Numbered from the stretch's first letter, positions 55,578-64,000 are shown. The stretch: 64,000 nucleotides of DNA from Clostridium jeddahitimonense (GCA_000753455.2 LM994670.1:1736702-1800701); one strand, 5' to 3'. Notes: generated by a model from the letters alone, not told the origin. Translations and numbers: made by a program.

Positions 55578-57218
55578 ATGTCAGTTTTATGTACTTACTG
55601 TAATGAGTTTAGCATTAATAATGAATTCTGCAGTAAATGTGGTAAGAAAATTAAAAGGGATATAGGGAAATGGAAGATAAGTATAGACAATAAACTATCT
55701 ATACAGACTACATTGAAAGATGAAGACATAATTAATTGCGATAACAAGTATATTGAAGTTCCTTTATATATTGACTCTAGTAAGGCTTACTTTAATTATT
55801 CTAAGGAAATTACTTTATCAGAATATATTAAAGAAAAGGAGATTAACTTTAAAACTATAGAGATTGTAATAAATAGAGTAGGAGAAATTATAAAATCAAT
55901 AAATAGAAAAAAGAAGATTTTAGGATCTTTAGATTTAGAACAATTATGGATAATAAATGAAGATATAGAGACATTGCATTTGAAGCAAATAAGACCATAT
56001 ATAACGAAGGGGTTAGATATGAAATTCTACAAAGGAGGTAGAATTTCTTCTACAGAAATTTTATACAATCATAGTAATGATATTAATTATTCTTCAGATG
56101 TATATATAGTTGGAAGACTACTTTTAGATTTATCTTTAAAAGGTAAAGTAATTGAAAATAGAGCCCATGAGATATACTTAGCATATTTTATATCTGCTTT
56201 TAATGATGAAATACCAGTAGAACTTCATGAATGGATTTATAAAACAACAACATTATTTTCAGAAGAAAGATATAAAAAAGTAGAAGATGCATTAAGTATT
56301 TTTAAAGAGATATGTAAAGAAAAAAAATACACATTTAAAGATATAAGTTTTAATTATTCTAGTTTATCTGATGTTGGTGATTATAAAAGAAATAAAGTTA
56401 AAGATATGAATGAAAGTGTTAGAGAAAGAGCTAATGAGGACAGTTATATAGTTTTAGAAGATACTACAAACCAAAAATTATTTGCTATGTTAGCAGATGG
56501 AATATCTACAACAAATTATGGTTCAGGCTATGAGGCAGCTAACATAGTAAAAGATATTTCTATAGAAATTTGGGAAGAAAAATATGAAAATTTACAAACT
56601 TTAAGCGATGTAAAGTCATTTTTTATTAGTATTATAAATAATAGTAATAATAAGATAAACAATTCAATTATTAAGAATAGTGATAAAGAATTGTGGGGAA
56701 CAGTTATGGGGGCTACCTTTGTAGCCGCAATTATCATAAAGAATAAAATGTATATTACATCATTAGGTGACAGTAAAATATATTTGTTTAATAAGAAAAA
56801 GGGATTTAACCTCTTAAATTATGAAGAGAATTATGGAACAGAGCTTCTAAGAGAAGGCTATAGCTGGGGAGAATGTAACAATATTGATGGGTTCAAAGCT
56901 TTAACCAATTGTATTGGAGGCAATGACATAAATGATGAAGCTAAAGTTATTAATGAAGAGGACTTAAATATCAAAGAAATAACATTAGAAGATAAAGATA
57001 TAGTTCTGATATGTTCAGATGGTGTAACAGATTATATAAGTCCATTAGGGTATGGAACAAACTTATGGAACATTGATAAAGAGTTAAAAGAGCACATAGT
57101 TTCTAAAGAAAAAGATAAAAGCATATTAGACATTCCGTCTAACTTGATTAAGGTGGCAAACGCAAATGGTGGTGGAGATAACATTACAAGTATATTAATT
57201 GAAGCAAATATTAATTAG
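55578..57218 (+). CDS. Zinc-ribbon, kinase-like and PP2C phosphatase fusion
   Basis: 546 residues. An N-terminal zinc ribbon (CTYCNEFSINNEFCSKCGK) is followed by a region of about 250 residues resembling a degenerate protein-kinase C-lobe (LGSLDLEQLWIIN..., SDVYIVGRLLLDLSLKG, EERYKKVEDAL) without catalytic Asp, and then a complete PP2C domain: ADGIST (Asp307), GDSKIYLF, CSDGVTDYI and GGGDNITSI. It would dephosphorylate Ser/Thr residues set by the kinase two genes later than VWA. First gene of a five- to six-gene operon; AAGGAGG ribosome site. Confidence 0.85.
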   Translation: MSVLCTYCNEFSINNEFCSKCGKKIKRDIGKWKISIDNKLSIQTTLKDEDIINCDNKYIEVPLYIDSSKAYFNYSKEITLSEYIKEKEINFKTIEIVINRVGEIIKSINRKKKILGSLDLEQLWIINEDIETLHLKQIRPYITKGLDMKFYKGGRISSTEILYNHSNDINYSSDVYIVGRLLLDLSLKGKVIENRAHEIYLAYFISAFNDEIPVELHEWIYKTTTLFSEERYKKVEDALSIFKEICKEKKYTFKDISFNYSSLSDVGDYKRNKVKDMNESVRERANEDSYIVLEDTTNQKLFAMLADGISTTNYGSGYEAANIVKDISIEIWEEKYENLQTLSDVKSFFISIINNSNNKINNSIIKNSDKELWGTVMGATFVAAIIIKNKMYITSLGDSKIYLFNKKKGFNLLNYEENYGTELLREGYSWGECNNIDGFKALTNCIGGNDINDEAKVINEEDLNIKEITLEDKDIVLICSDGVTDYISPLGYGTNLWNIDKELKEHIVSKEKDKSILDIPSNLIKVANANGGGDNITSILIEANIN

Positions 57219-57234
57219 TTTAAGGAGGAGTAAA

Positions 57235-58659
57235 ATGGCTGGAGAATTAGTATTAGAAACTAAGGTAAGTGATCCTTATATACTACAAGATGGTAAAGAG
57301 CATGTAGTAAAGGCTTGTTTATCTGTTTACGCAAGTGATGAAGTAAAAGAAAGGCTAGAAGGTGAAAAACAGATTAATAATGGTGTAGATCTATGTCTTC
57401 TTATAGATGTTAGTGGATCTATGTTTAAAATAGTTGGGGGAGAGACTTCTCCAACAGGCAGAAAGCAAATAATAGATGGGGTTAAATATAATATAGTTAC
57501 AGGAGGTACCACAAAGCTTGATATAGCATTAGAAGCGGTGAAGAAGGTTGTTGACCTATTACGCCCAACAGACAATGTTACTGTAATAGCTTATGACGAT
57601 ACTCCACATATAATATTACAAAACCTTGCTGGTTCAGATAAAGAAAGAATAACAGAAGCTCTAGAAAAATGTAAAGACTACAGTGGTAATACAAATATAT
57701 CTGAAGCTTTAAAGTTAGGTAGATTAATTTTAAATAACAATAATAACGGAAAGATAAAGAAGATGATATTCATGACTGATGGTGTTCCTTATGGAGATAC
57801 TGAAGAAGCTGGTATAAGACAGGCTAAATTAATTGCTGAAACTGGTATTTCTATAGATTGTTTAGGTTTTGGTGGAAATGATGTAAACTTTTCATTTTTA
57901 GAAAAACTAGCTAAACCTTCAAATGGTAGGACAGAGCTTATAAACGAACCAGAAGAAGCAAGAGATATGTTTACAGAACTATTTGAAAACTCAACAGAAG
58001 TTATCATTACCAATGCTAAATTAGAATTAACTTTTCCTAAGTATGTTAGAGTAACTGAACATTATAAAGGAACTCCAGAAGTTGCTTACTTAGGGAAGGT
58101 TCTGCTTGATAGAGAAAGAAAAGCTACTGTTAATTTAGTTAATATAGAAAGAAATCAAGAATATAAATTCTATTTTCTAATGACTATACCTGGAAAAAGT
58201 GGTGGGGATGCTTCTTTAGAGATAATGAATGCTAAGCTTGAATACTATATACCTAAGCTTTATGGAAATAGAAACTTTTTCTTAGTTAGAAATGTAACAG
58301 TAGATGTTGGAGACAATACAAGCTTAGTGGAAAAAGATGGTGAAGTAGAAAGAGGCTATTATGAAGCTGAAATTAAGAAGCTTGAAGATGAAGCAAATAT
58401 TGCAAGAGAAAGAAATGACTTTAATACAGCTATAAGAAGATATGAATGGATAATAAATAGATATGAAGAACTTGGGAATTTATTAGCTGTTAAGCAATAT
58501 AGAGCCTTAATAGATGAGTTTAGGGAAAATGGTACAATATCAATTCAAGCTATAAATAATGCTGGAAAAACTAGTACAAGGCCAGTAAATTCGGCTACAA
58601 CAACTATTAAAATAGATTTTCCTACAACTGCAACTTTAAGACGTAGGAGAAATGGATAG
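57235..58659 (+). CDS. VWA-domain protein
   Basis: 474 residues with a von Willebrand A domain (about 50-250). The MIDAS metal site is intact: DVSGSM (Asp58), the Thr in GNTNIS and the Asp in MTDGVPYGD. After it come a beta-rich VIT-like segment and a helical region (about 385-440), then a Pro/Thr-rich tail. No signal peptide, so intracellular. Starts 16 bases after the phosphatase; AAGGAGGAG ribosome site. Likely a scaffold for the phospho-signalling partners. Confidence 0.88.
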   Translation: MAGELVLETKVSDPYILQDGKEHVVKACLSVYASDEVKERLEGEKQINNGVDLCLLIDVSGSMFKIVGGETSPTGRKQIIDGVKYNIVTGGTTKLDIALEAVKKVVDLLRPTDNVTVIAYDDTPHIILQNLAGSDKERITEALEKCKDYSGNTNISEALKLGRLILNNNNNGKIKKMIFMTDGVPYGDTEEAGIRQAKLIAETGISIDCLGFGGNDVNFSFLEKLAKPSNGRTELINEPEEARDMFTELFENSTEVIITNAKLELTFPKYVRVTEHYKGTPEVAYLGKVLLDRERKATVNLVNIERNQEYKFYFLMTIPGKSGGDASLEIMNAKLEYYIPKLYGNRNFFLVRNVTVDVGDNTSLVEKDGEVERGYYEAEIKKLEDEANIARERNDFNTAIRRYEWIINRYEELGNLLAVKQYRALIDEFRENGTISIQAINNAGKTSTRPVNSATTTIKIDFPTTATLRRRRNG

Positions 58660-58668
58660 GAGGGTAAT

Positions 58669-59475
58669 ATGAGAAAGAAAATATGTCCAAGACCTCAATG
58701 TGAAAAAGAGTATTTAGAAGGAGAAGGATTTGAAGAACTTACAGTATGTAAACTTTGTGGTGCTCCTTTAGAAGAGGTATTTGTAGAAGATTATGATATA
58801 GAAGATAATGATGAATTAGAAGAAAATGTTGATTGTAAAACTGATGATGTTATATGTGAAGAAGATGCAGTTTATGAAGAAGATTCTTATGATGGATTAA
58901 CAGAAAGCGAAGATAATTTTGAAGAAAAAAATTGTTTTGTCGATATTACTCTAGTAGATCATAACATTGAAAAGGAAGTTATAATAGCTTCTGAAGATAC
59001 AGAATCAGATGAAAATAGTTTAGATAATGAAGAAGTTAGTGGAGATGCTGAGAATGCTATTATAGATGAATTTAATGAAGAAGAAAATGTTGATTCTGAT
59101 GATGTAGATCCTTATGAAAATATAAAAGGAAATAATTTAATTCTTTATAAAGACAATGAAATTTTTAAAGTGTACGAATTAAAATATGATGAAACAATAA
59201 TAGGTAGAAATAGTTCTGAATTTACTCCGGATATAGATTTGCAGGAAGTTGATAAGGAAAATGCTACTAGTAGAAAGCATTTGCTTGTATATAAGGAAGA
59301 TGATAATTATTATCTAAGAAATCTATCTAAAAAGTGTTCAGTTCATATTAAAAGATATGATGATGAGCCAAGGGTAGTACCATTCAATGAATCAGTGATT
59401 ATTGAAGATGGAGATTTTATAGTTTTAAGCGGAAAATTTATTTTAGAAGCTTTCTTTAATGAAGTGGAGGAATAA
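58669..59475 (+). CDS. Zinc-ribbon and FHA domain protein
   Basis: 268 residues: N-terminal zinc ribbon (CPRPQCEKEY ... CKLCGAP), an extremely acidic low-complexity linker (about 40-160, mainly Glu/Asp), and a C-terminal FHA domain (about 165-265) with the phosphothreonine-binding signature IGRNSS and SRKHLLVY. Reads phosphothreonine marks made by the adjacent kinase. Nine bases after the VWA gene and two before the kinase gene. Confidence 0.88.
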   Translation: MRKKICPRPQCEKEYLEGEGFEELTVCKLCGAPLEEVFVEDYDIEDNDELEENVDCKTDDVICEEDAVYEEDSYDGLTESEDNFEEKNCFVDITLVDHNIEKEVIIASEDTESDENSLDNEEVSGDAENAIIDEFNEEENVDSDDVDPYENIKGNNLILYKDNEIFKVYELKYDETIIGRNSSEFTPDIDLQEVDKENATSRKHLLVYKEDDNYYLRNLSKKCSVHIKRYDDEPRVVPFNESVIIEDGDFIVLSGKFILEAFFNEVEE

Positions 59476-59477
59476 TC

Positions 59478-60572
59478 ATGTGGACCTCAAAAGGCTCTAG
59501 AATACCTAACACGCAAGTATTTGTAAATGAAAATAGTGAAGAGGTTGTAGCTCCTATTAAAATAGGTAATAGATATGAAGTTTATGATGTTTTATCTGTT
59601 TCAGGAGGTTTTGGAGTTATTTTAAAGGCTAAAGATACAAGGCTTGGGGATAGAACTGTATTAGTTAAGGCTAGAAGATATGACAAGGAAAATGGATTAT
59701 TTTCATATGAAAAAGATAGAAGTAGAGTTGAAAGAATTGAAAAGATAAGACAAGTAACAAGGTTTGAGTATGATTGTTTAATAGATTTTAAAACTTTAGG
59801 AGAAGGTAGAATACCGAATGTAAATGATATAGTTGAAGATTTTTGTCCAAGTATTTATGGACCTCATTTATCTACAGATGGGAATTTGTTTGTTTGCTCG
59901 GATTATATTGCATACAATGAGCCATATATAATTATGCAAATGATAAATGGAATAAATCTTAGTGATTATCTGAAATGTGGTATAAAAAATATCATGATTT
60001 CAAGAAATTATAAGCATTATAAAAGCTGGGAAAGGGATGTATTACAATACTCCCTCCAACTAGCTACTATATTAGGTGGATTTCATAAGAAAGATATAGA
60101 AAATTATAATAGGTACTATATTTATCAAGATTTAAAACCAGAAAATATAATTATTACAGATAATTTATTTCTTACACTGCTAGATTTTGGAGCCATGACT
60201 ATGGTTATAGAAGATGAGAATGGTAATTCCAAAAGTAATATAGAGGGATGTGGGTCACCTGGTGTAGGAACATGGGGTTATAAAGCTCCAGAGATGAATA
60301 ATCCATCAAAGCTTGCTAAACTTGATAGAAGAGTAGATATATATTCCTTAGGAGCTTCTATGTATCATATGTTAACTGGTGCAAATTTATCTTTAACACT
60401 TAAAGATGAGTATGAAAAAATTCCAGTGAATAACCTTAAAGAATTTAGATGTACAGAGTATACATATAAAATAGTTAAAAGGTGTACTGAGTATAATCCT
60501 AATGAAAGGTATAACGATATGATGGAAGTCAAGAATGATATTTACAATGCATTTATGTCTATAAAGGGATAA
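59478..60572 (+). CDS. Serine/threonine protein kinase
   Basis: 364-residue Hanks-type kinase, apparently active: glycine-rich loop SGGFGV (43-48), ATP Lys64 in VLVKAR, catalytic Asp218 in YQDLKPEN, metal Asp236 in LDFGAM, and YKAPEM in the activation segment. Gln replaces the usual Arg of HRD. No membrane helix or PASTA repeats, so cytosolic, unlike PrkC. Expected to phosphorylate the FHA/VWA partners. Confidence 0.9.
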   Translation: MWTSKGSRIPNTQVFVNENSEEVVAPIKIGNRYEVYDVLSVSGGFGVILKAKDTRLGDRTVLVKARRYDKENGLFSYEKDRSRVERIEKIRQVTRFEYDCLIDFKTLGEGRIPNVNDIVEDFCPSIYGPHLSTDGNLFVCSDYIAYNEPYIIMQMINGINLSDYLKCGIKNIMISRNYKHYKSWERDVLQYSLQLATILGGFHKKDIENYNRYYIYQDLKPENIIITDNLFLTLLDFGAMTMVIEDENGNSKSNIEGCGSPGVGTWGYKAPEMNNPSKLAKLDRRVDIYSLGASMYHMLTGANLSLTLKDEYEKIPVNNLKEFRCTEYTYKIVKRCTEYNPNERYNDMMEVKNDIYNAFMSIKG

Positions 60573-60600
60573 TGTTCATGTTGTTTTAAAGGAGGGGAAA

Positions 60601-62331
60601 ATGAGATACAGATTTGGAAGCAAAGGAGAACTTAATATTCATTCTACAAATTGTAATTTGAAGAATAGATGGGTAGTACTATCTCCAAGTAAAATGGAAG
60701 AAATATGTGTTGGTAATTGGAGATGGTTTTACTCTATAAGTAATAGAAGAGATGAAAGAACAAACCTTTCTTTAGGATATGATGATAATATAGGAAAGCC
60801 AGTTATAGTTAAAACTATTGAATATAGAGCAAATGATTTGAAAGATGAAACAAGTATAAGAAAAAGAAGAAGTGTATTGATAGAACAAGTAAATATATTA
60901 AACTCATTATCATCGCCATTACTTCCTGAACCTTTAGATTGGTTTTATGTTAACAATAATTATGATAGAAATATGGATGAGGCGTTAAGAGAAAGTGAAC
61001 CAGTACTTATATTAGATTTTGAACAAGCTTCGACTCTAACAAATGAAGTTAATAGACATAGTTTTAGATATAGAAACTATAATGGTATTTCCACTAATAA
61101 AATAGATTCATCTAAAGTAGCTAGATTAGGACTTTCAATACTAAATTTTTTAAGGTTACTAAAAGAGAAGAATTATGCCTATTTAGCATTAAGTCCAGAA
61201 CATATTTTATTATTAAAAGATTATGTGCCTAGGTTTGTAGGATTGGGTAGAATATGTAAGCTAAGAAATGGACATCTTGATTCAAATCATATTAATTTTG
61301 GACGAACATTACTAGGTTATTCAGCTCCGGAACTAAATGATATAAGTGATAACTGGGGAGAGTTTGCTACATCAGAAGAGGTAGGTGCATTTTCTTTAGG
61401 TGTTATTTTACATCAAATCATAATAGAATCAGATAAATTTGAAGAGAATACTTTGAAAAATGGATCATTTTTTTATCCCAATGGGGTAACTGAAAGTATA
61501 ATTAAAAATCAAAGTAGTGGAAAAGCGCTACATAGGTTAATATCAGGTTTATGTGATCATAATCCTAAAACTAGGTTAGTAGATTATGATTATATTGAGG
61601 AAATATTAAAGAGTATAGATTTAGGTAGAGGTAGAGAGATTATTAATAAAAATGGTGTTATTAAAGAATATAATAATGATTTAGGTATAGGTAGGATCTT
61701 AGATAATAATGGGAAGGAGTTTACATTTTATAAGAATGCTGTAGACAAAAAATTATTAGGTAAGTTAGATATTGGGAGATCAGTAATATTTTCAAGAGTA
61801 GAGTATGATGATTTGATGTCAATTTCAGAAGTCAAAGATACTATAAGTATAGCTTCCTTTAAACAAATAGAATTAATAGAGAATAGAGAGAAAATATCAA
61901 ATAATAATAGTACACAGCCATCGTATTCTAATAAACCTAAAAAAGATGGATGGTGTTTTATATCAACAGCTGCTTATGGGACATCACTTGCCCCTAAATT
62001 GGATTTATTAAGATGGTATAGAGATAATGTTCTTATAAAAAGCAATATAGGGAGGGAATCTTTAGAGTTTTATTTTAGGTATAGTCCTAATATAGCAAAT
62101 AAATTACGAGGTATGCATATTCGTAAATATATTATTAGAACTATTGTTGATTTTGAAGCGGAACTTGTAAAATGCATAAAAAAGCTATCTAATAGTAGCA
62201 TACAATATTCAGTATTAGCTGGATTAATTTTTATAATATATATTCTATTATTTATTCTTGCCTATATATTTGTTATTCCAGAAAGGGTATTTAATATAGA
62301 AACTACTACATCTAGAGGGGAAAATGAATAA
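60601..62331 (+). CDS. Membrane-anchored pseudokinase with CFI-box
   Basis: 576 residues. The kinase-like domain (about 20-340) keeps a Lys in IVKTIEYRA and APELND but lacks the catalytic Asp (LSPEHI instead of HRDxxxxN) and the DFG (VGLGRI), so it is probably a pseudokinase. A small beta domain follows, then a CFI-box-type C-terminal region (CFISTAAYGTSLAPKLDLLR, about 450-470) and a single membrane helix near the end (about 538-562). Starts 28 bases after the active kinase. Confidence 0.82.
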   Translation: MRYRFGSKGELNIHSTNCNLKNRWVVLSPSKMEEICVGNWRWFYSISNRRDERTNLSLGYDDNIGKPVIVKTIEYRANDLKDETSIRKRRSVLIEQVNILNSLSSPLLPEPLDWFYVNNNYDRNMDEALRESEPVLILDFEQASTLTNEVNRHSFRYRNYNGISTNKIDSSKVARLGLSILNFLRLLKEKNYAYLALSPEHILLLKDYVPRFVGLGRICKLRNGHLDSNHINFGRTLLGYSAPELNDISDNWGEFATSEEVGAFSLGVILHQIIIESDKFEENTLKNGSFFYPNGVTESIIKNQSSGKALHRLISGLCDHNPKTRLVDYDYIEEILKSIDLGRGREIINKNGVIKEYNNDLGIGRILDNNGKEFTFYKNAVDKKLLGKLDIGRSVIFSRVEYDDLMSISEVKDTISIASFKQIELIENREKISNNNSTQPSYSNKPKKDGWCFISTAAYGTSLAPKLDLLRWYRDNVLIKSNIGRESLEFYFRYSPNIANKLRGMHIRKYIIRTIVDFEAELVKCIKKLSNSSIQYSVLAGLIFIIYILLFILAYIFVIPERVFNIETTTSRGENE

Positions 62332-62427
62332 AAAATAAATATTTTCTTAAAATCATTAAATTTTTTCAAGCTATAATCATATAGTAAAAAGATTAGAACT
62401 TTTTGTAAAAACGTGGGGGATAAGAAG

Positions 62428-63234
62428 ATGAGCATTTTTAACCTTTTTAAAAGTAGAATAGTATTAATATTTTTAATAATAGCTTTAGGTCTTATATACA
62501 TTTGTTATGAATATAGATCTAAGGCTTATTTTGCGTTAAGTATTTATATTATAGCTGTAGCTTTATGTATAATTATTAAAAAGATTATTTCTTTAAACTA
62601 TAAAAGTAAGGAATGTGATTCGTCTAACTATACAGTGTCTGTAATTATGATTGTGGAAGGAGAGAATTTAGAATCTTTTATTAATGCAATAAAAAACTTA
62701 TTAAATCAATCATATCCTTTAAAGGAGATATTAATTATAAATAGTAATAGTAAAAATTTAAATGTATATAATATGGCAAAAAGAATACGTAGACAAGTTG
62801 AGCTATTTAAAGATAGTGGGATAAAAGGTGAAATTGATTTAGGATATATTAGAAGCTATCCTGATATTATAATTAAACGATTAGCAAGTAGTGAAGGAAG
62901 AAAAAGTGCAGAGTCTTGGGGTATTACTAGAAGCACTGGAGATTTAATATTAGCCTGCCAAGATAATATCTCATTAGAAAATACAAAAGTGGGAAAATTA
63001 ATAAAATATTTTGAAGAGCCAGCTGTTTCAGCAATAATTGGTAATATAAAACTAAGTGCAGATAAATCTCATAAATTGATAGAGATATTTTCAAAATTTA
63101 ATAATAAAACTAGTTATTTGAACATTAAATTAAAATCTAAAATTTTTAATATTATTTTTGGAGATCTATCCCTAAGGTGCTATAGAAAAGAAATATTATT
63201 AAATAATATTAAAAGTAAAAGTGAAGCTCTGTAA
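62428..63234 (+). CDS. Truncated/degenerate family 2 glycosyltransferase-like protein
   Basis: 268 residues: two N-terminal membrane helices (about 10-50), then a GT-A-like fold (YTVSVIMIVEGENLESFINA... LLNQSYPLKEILIINSNS). The region normally carrying DxD reads LILACQDNIS, and the C-terminal catalytic part and membrane helices of processive GT2 enzymes are missing. Possibly a non-catalytic derivative. 96 bases downstream of the pseudokinase with no terminator between, so it may belong to that operon. ATG 62428 follows GTGGGGGATAAG. Confidence 0.6.
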   Translation: MSIFNLFKSRIVLIFLIIALGLIYICYEYRSKAYFALSIYIIAVALCIIIKKIISLNYKSKECDSSNYTVSVIMIVEGENLESFINAIKNLLNQSYPLKEILIINSNSKNLNVYNMAKRIRRQVELFKDSGIKGEIDLGYIRSYPDIIIKRLASSEGRKSAESWGITRSTGDLILACQDNISLENTKVGKLIKYFEEPAVSAIIGNIKLSADKSHKLIEIFSKFNNKTSYLNIKLKSKIFNIIFGDLSLRCYRKEILLNNIKSKSEAL

Positions 63235-63248
63235 CAAGAGCTTATTTT
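63224..63248 (+). terminator. Terminator overlapping the GT2-like gene end
   Basis: 7-bp stem AAGCTCT / AGAGCTT (63224-63230 with 63237-63243) followed by TATTTTT; the stop codon lies in the loop. The rest of the 286-base gap to 63520 holds the promoter and leader of glnQ. Confidence 0.8.
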
Positions 63249-63402
63249 TATGAGAAAAATAATTGAAAAATGCAATTTTTATTCACAAAAATTCATTTAT
63301 GCAAATAATATGATTTTATATAAAATATTAAATTGATTCTAAGAATGCAAGAAGTATTGCAAAAGTAAGTAAAAATGAAGGGTTTATTTGAATAAAAAAT
63401 GA

Positions 63403-63430
63403 TTGACATTTAAAACCACAGTAGTATAAT
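63403..63430 (+). promoter_or_regulatory. Strong sigma-A promoter of the glnQ gene
   Basis: TTGACA (63403-63408) and TATAAT (63425-63430), both perfect, spaced by 16 bp. Transcription would start near 63437, giving a leader of about 85 bases. Confidence 0.85.
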
Positions 63431-63469
63431 TATAGAAAAATAAATAATAAATGAATTTCAATAATTACA

Positions 63470-63498
63470 AAGCGTCATTTTGGGGCTTGATGCTTTTG
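63470..63498 (+). other. Leader hairpin before glnQ
   Basis: Stem AAAGCGTCA / TGATGCTTT with one G-U pair and a GGGG-containing loop, in the 5' leader 20 bases before the ribosome site. No T-run. May be a regulatory or stabilising leader structure. Confidence 0.45.
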
Positions 63499-63520
63499 TT
63501 AATTTTAGGGAGGTGAAAAA

Positions 63521-64000
63521 ATGATAAATTTAAAAAATGTAAATAAGTATTTTGGCAAATTACATGTTTTAAAAGATATTAATCTTAATGTGAAGGAAGG
63601 TGAAAAATTAGTAATAATAGGACCTAGTGGATCAGGGAAAAGTACTCTTATAAGGTGTATTAATATGATTGAGGAACCAACTTCTGGTGAGATAGTAGTA
63701 GATGGTATTGAAGTGACAAAAAATAAATCTCTAATACCAAAAGTAAGACAAGATACAGCTATGGTATTCCAGCAATTTAATCTTTATCCACACATGACAG
63801 TGTTAGATAATTTAACTATTGCACCTATAAAGGTTCAAAAGGTATCTAAAGTTGACGCCGAGAAAACAGCTTTGGAATATTTAGAAAAGGTAGGATTAAG
63901 TGATAAAGCTAATTCTTATCCATCACAATTATCTGGTGGACAACAACAGAGAGTGGCTATAGCAAGAGCGCTTAATATGCATCCTAGAATAATTCTCTTT
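63521..64000 (+). CDS. glnQ: Amino-acid ABC transporter ATPase, GlnQ type (3' truncated)
   Basis: First 160 residues of a polar amino acid ABC ATPase, cut by the window edge. Walker A GPSGSGKST (about 34-42), Q-loop VFQQFNLYPHMTVLDN and signature LSGGQQQRVAIARAL are all present, and match GlnQ/HisP-type proteins. AGGGAGGTG ribosome site at 63508. The solute-binding and permease genes presumably follow outside. Confidence 0.92.
   Translation, partial: MINLKNVNKYFGKLHVLKDINLNVKEGEKLVIIGPSGSGKSTLIRCINMIEEPTSGEIVVDGIEVTKNKSLIPKVRQDTAMVFQQFNLYPHMTVLDNLTIAPIKVQKVSKVDAEKTALEYLEKVGLSDKANSYPSQLSGGQQQRVAIARALNMHPRIILF

Noticed and set aside
55578..62331. Cassette as type VI secretion control (PpkA/PppA/Fha)
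   Set aside because: No secretion structural gene is present and the organism appears to be a Gram-positive Clostridium.
1..64000. CRISPR arrays, tRNA/rRNA genes, transposons or prophage
   Set aside because: No regularly spaced repeats, tRNA-like cloverleaf, rRNA segment, transposase or integrase could be recognised.

Overview
The window is very AT-rich, gene-dense DNA with strong AGGAGG-type ribosome binding sites, frequent TTG and GTG starts, and Rho-independent terminators after most operons. Together with the gene content (glycyl-radical choline metabolism, class III fructose-bisphosphatase, short NadB, Fe-S aldo/keto reductase) this points to an anaerobic low-GC Firmicute, most likely Clostridium sensu stricto. 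I saw no rRNA, tRNA, CRISPR array, insertion sequence or prophage. The last gene runs off the right edge.

Layout. 1-6.6 kb: housekeeping and accessory genes (PTS EIIBC of MurNAc type, DUF1275 membrane protein, SWIM/SNF2 helicase, azoreductase). 7-23.8 kb: a choline-utilisation bacterial microcompartment (BMC) locus. A BmrR-like MerR regulator comes first, then a two-gene transporter operon, then a 17-gene operon. That operon encodes seven shell proteins, choline trimethylamine-lyase CutC and its activase CutD, two aldehyde dehydrogenases (one lacking the catalytic Cys), PduL, EutQ, EutJ, EutP, a PduS-like flavo/Fe-S protein and a Fe-S-type PduT. 23.8-29.2 kb: EcsC, an AgrC-like kinase split by an in-frame TAG, small unknowns and a methyltransferase. 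29.3-33.5 kb: nadABC facing a PTS_EIIC_2-type permease; both promoters carry a shared palindrome, suggesting a niacin regulon. 33.7-37 kb: metallophosphoesterase and Na/Pi cotransporter. 37-45.4 kb: a YqiJ-like OB-fold membrane protein, a YqiK-type flotillin and a 1640-residue AAA ATPase. 45.5-48.8 kb: aldo/keto reductase plus MerR with a textbook MerR promoter, glyoxalase-like and flavoprotein genes. 48.8-55.4 kb: unknowns, fbp and a PAP2 phosphatase. 55.6-63.2 kb: a phospho-signalling cassette (PP2C fused to a kinase-like region, VWA, FHA, Ser/Thr kinase, membrane pseudokinase with a CFI box) followed by a degenerate glycosyltransferase. 63.5 kb to the end: a GlnQ-type ABC ATPase.

How the parts work together. 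In the BMC locus, choline imported by the 10-TM permease would be cleaved inside the shell by CutC to trimethylamine and acetaldehyde. The intact aldehyde dehydrogenase, PduL and EutQ would convert acetaldehyde to acetyl-CoA, acetyl-phosphate and acetate plus ATP. No alcohol dehydrogenase is encoded in the locus, so PduS/PduT-type electron transfer across the shell is a plausible NADH outlet. Two promoters with the same CCC/GGG palindrome in a 20-bp spacer tie the transporter and shell operons to the MerR regulator. The best candidates for less-described biology are this MerR circuit with its Cys-less aldehyde dehydrogenase, the kinase/phosphatase/VWA/FHA cassette, and the flotillin/giant-ATPase operon.
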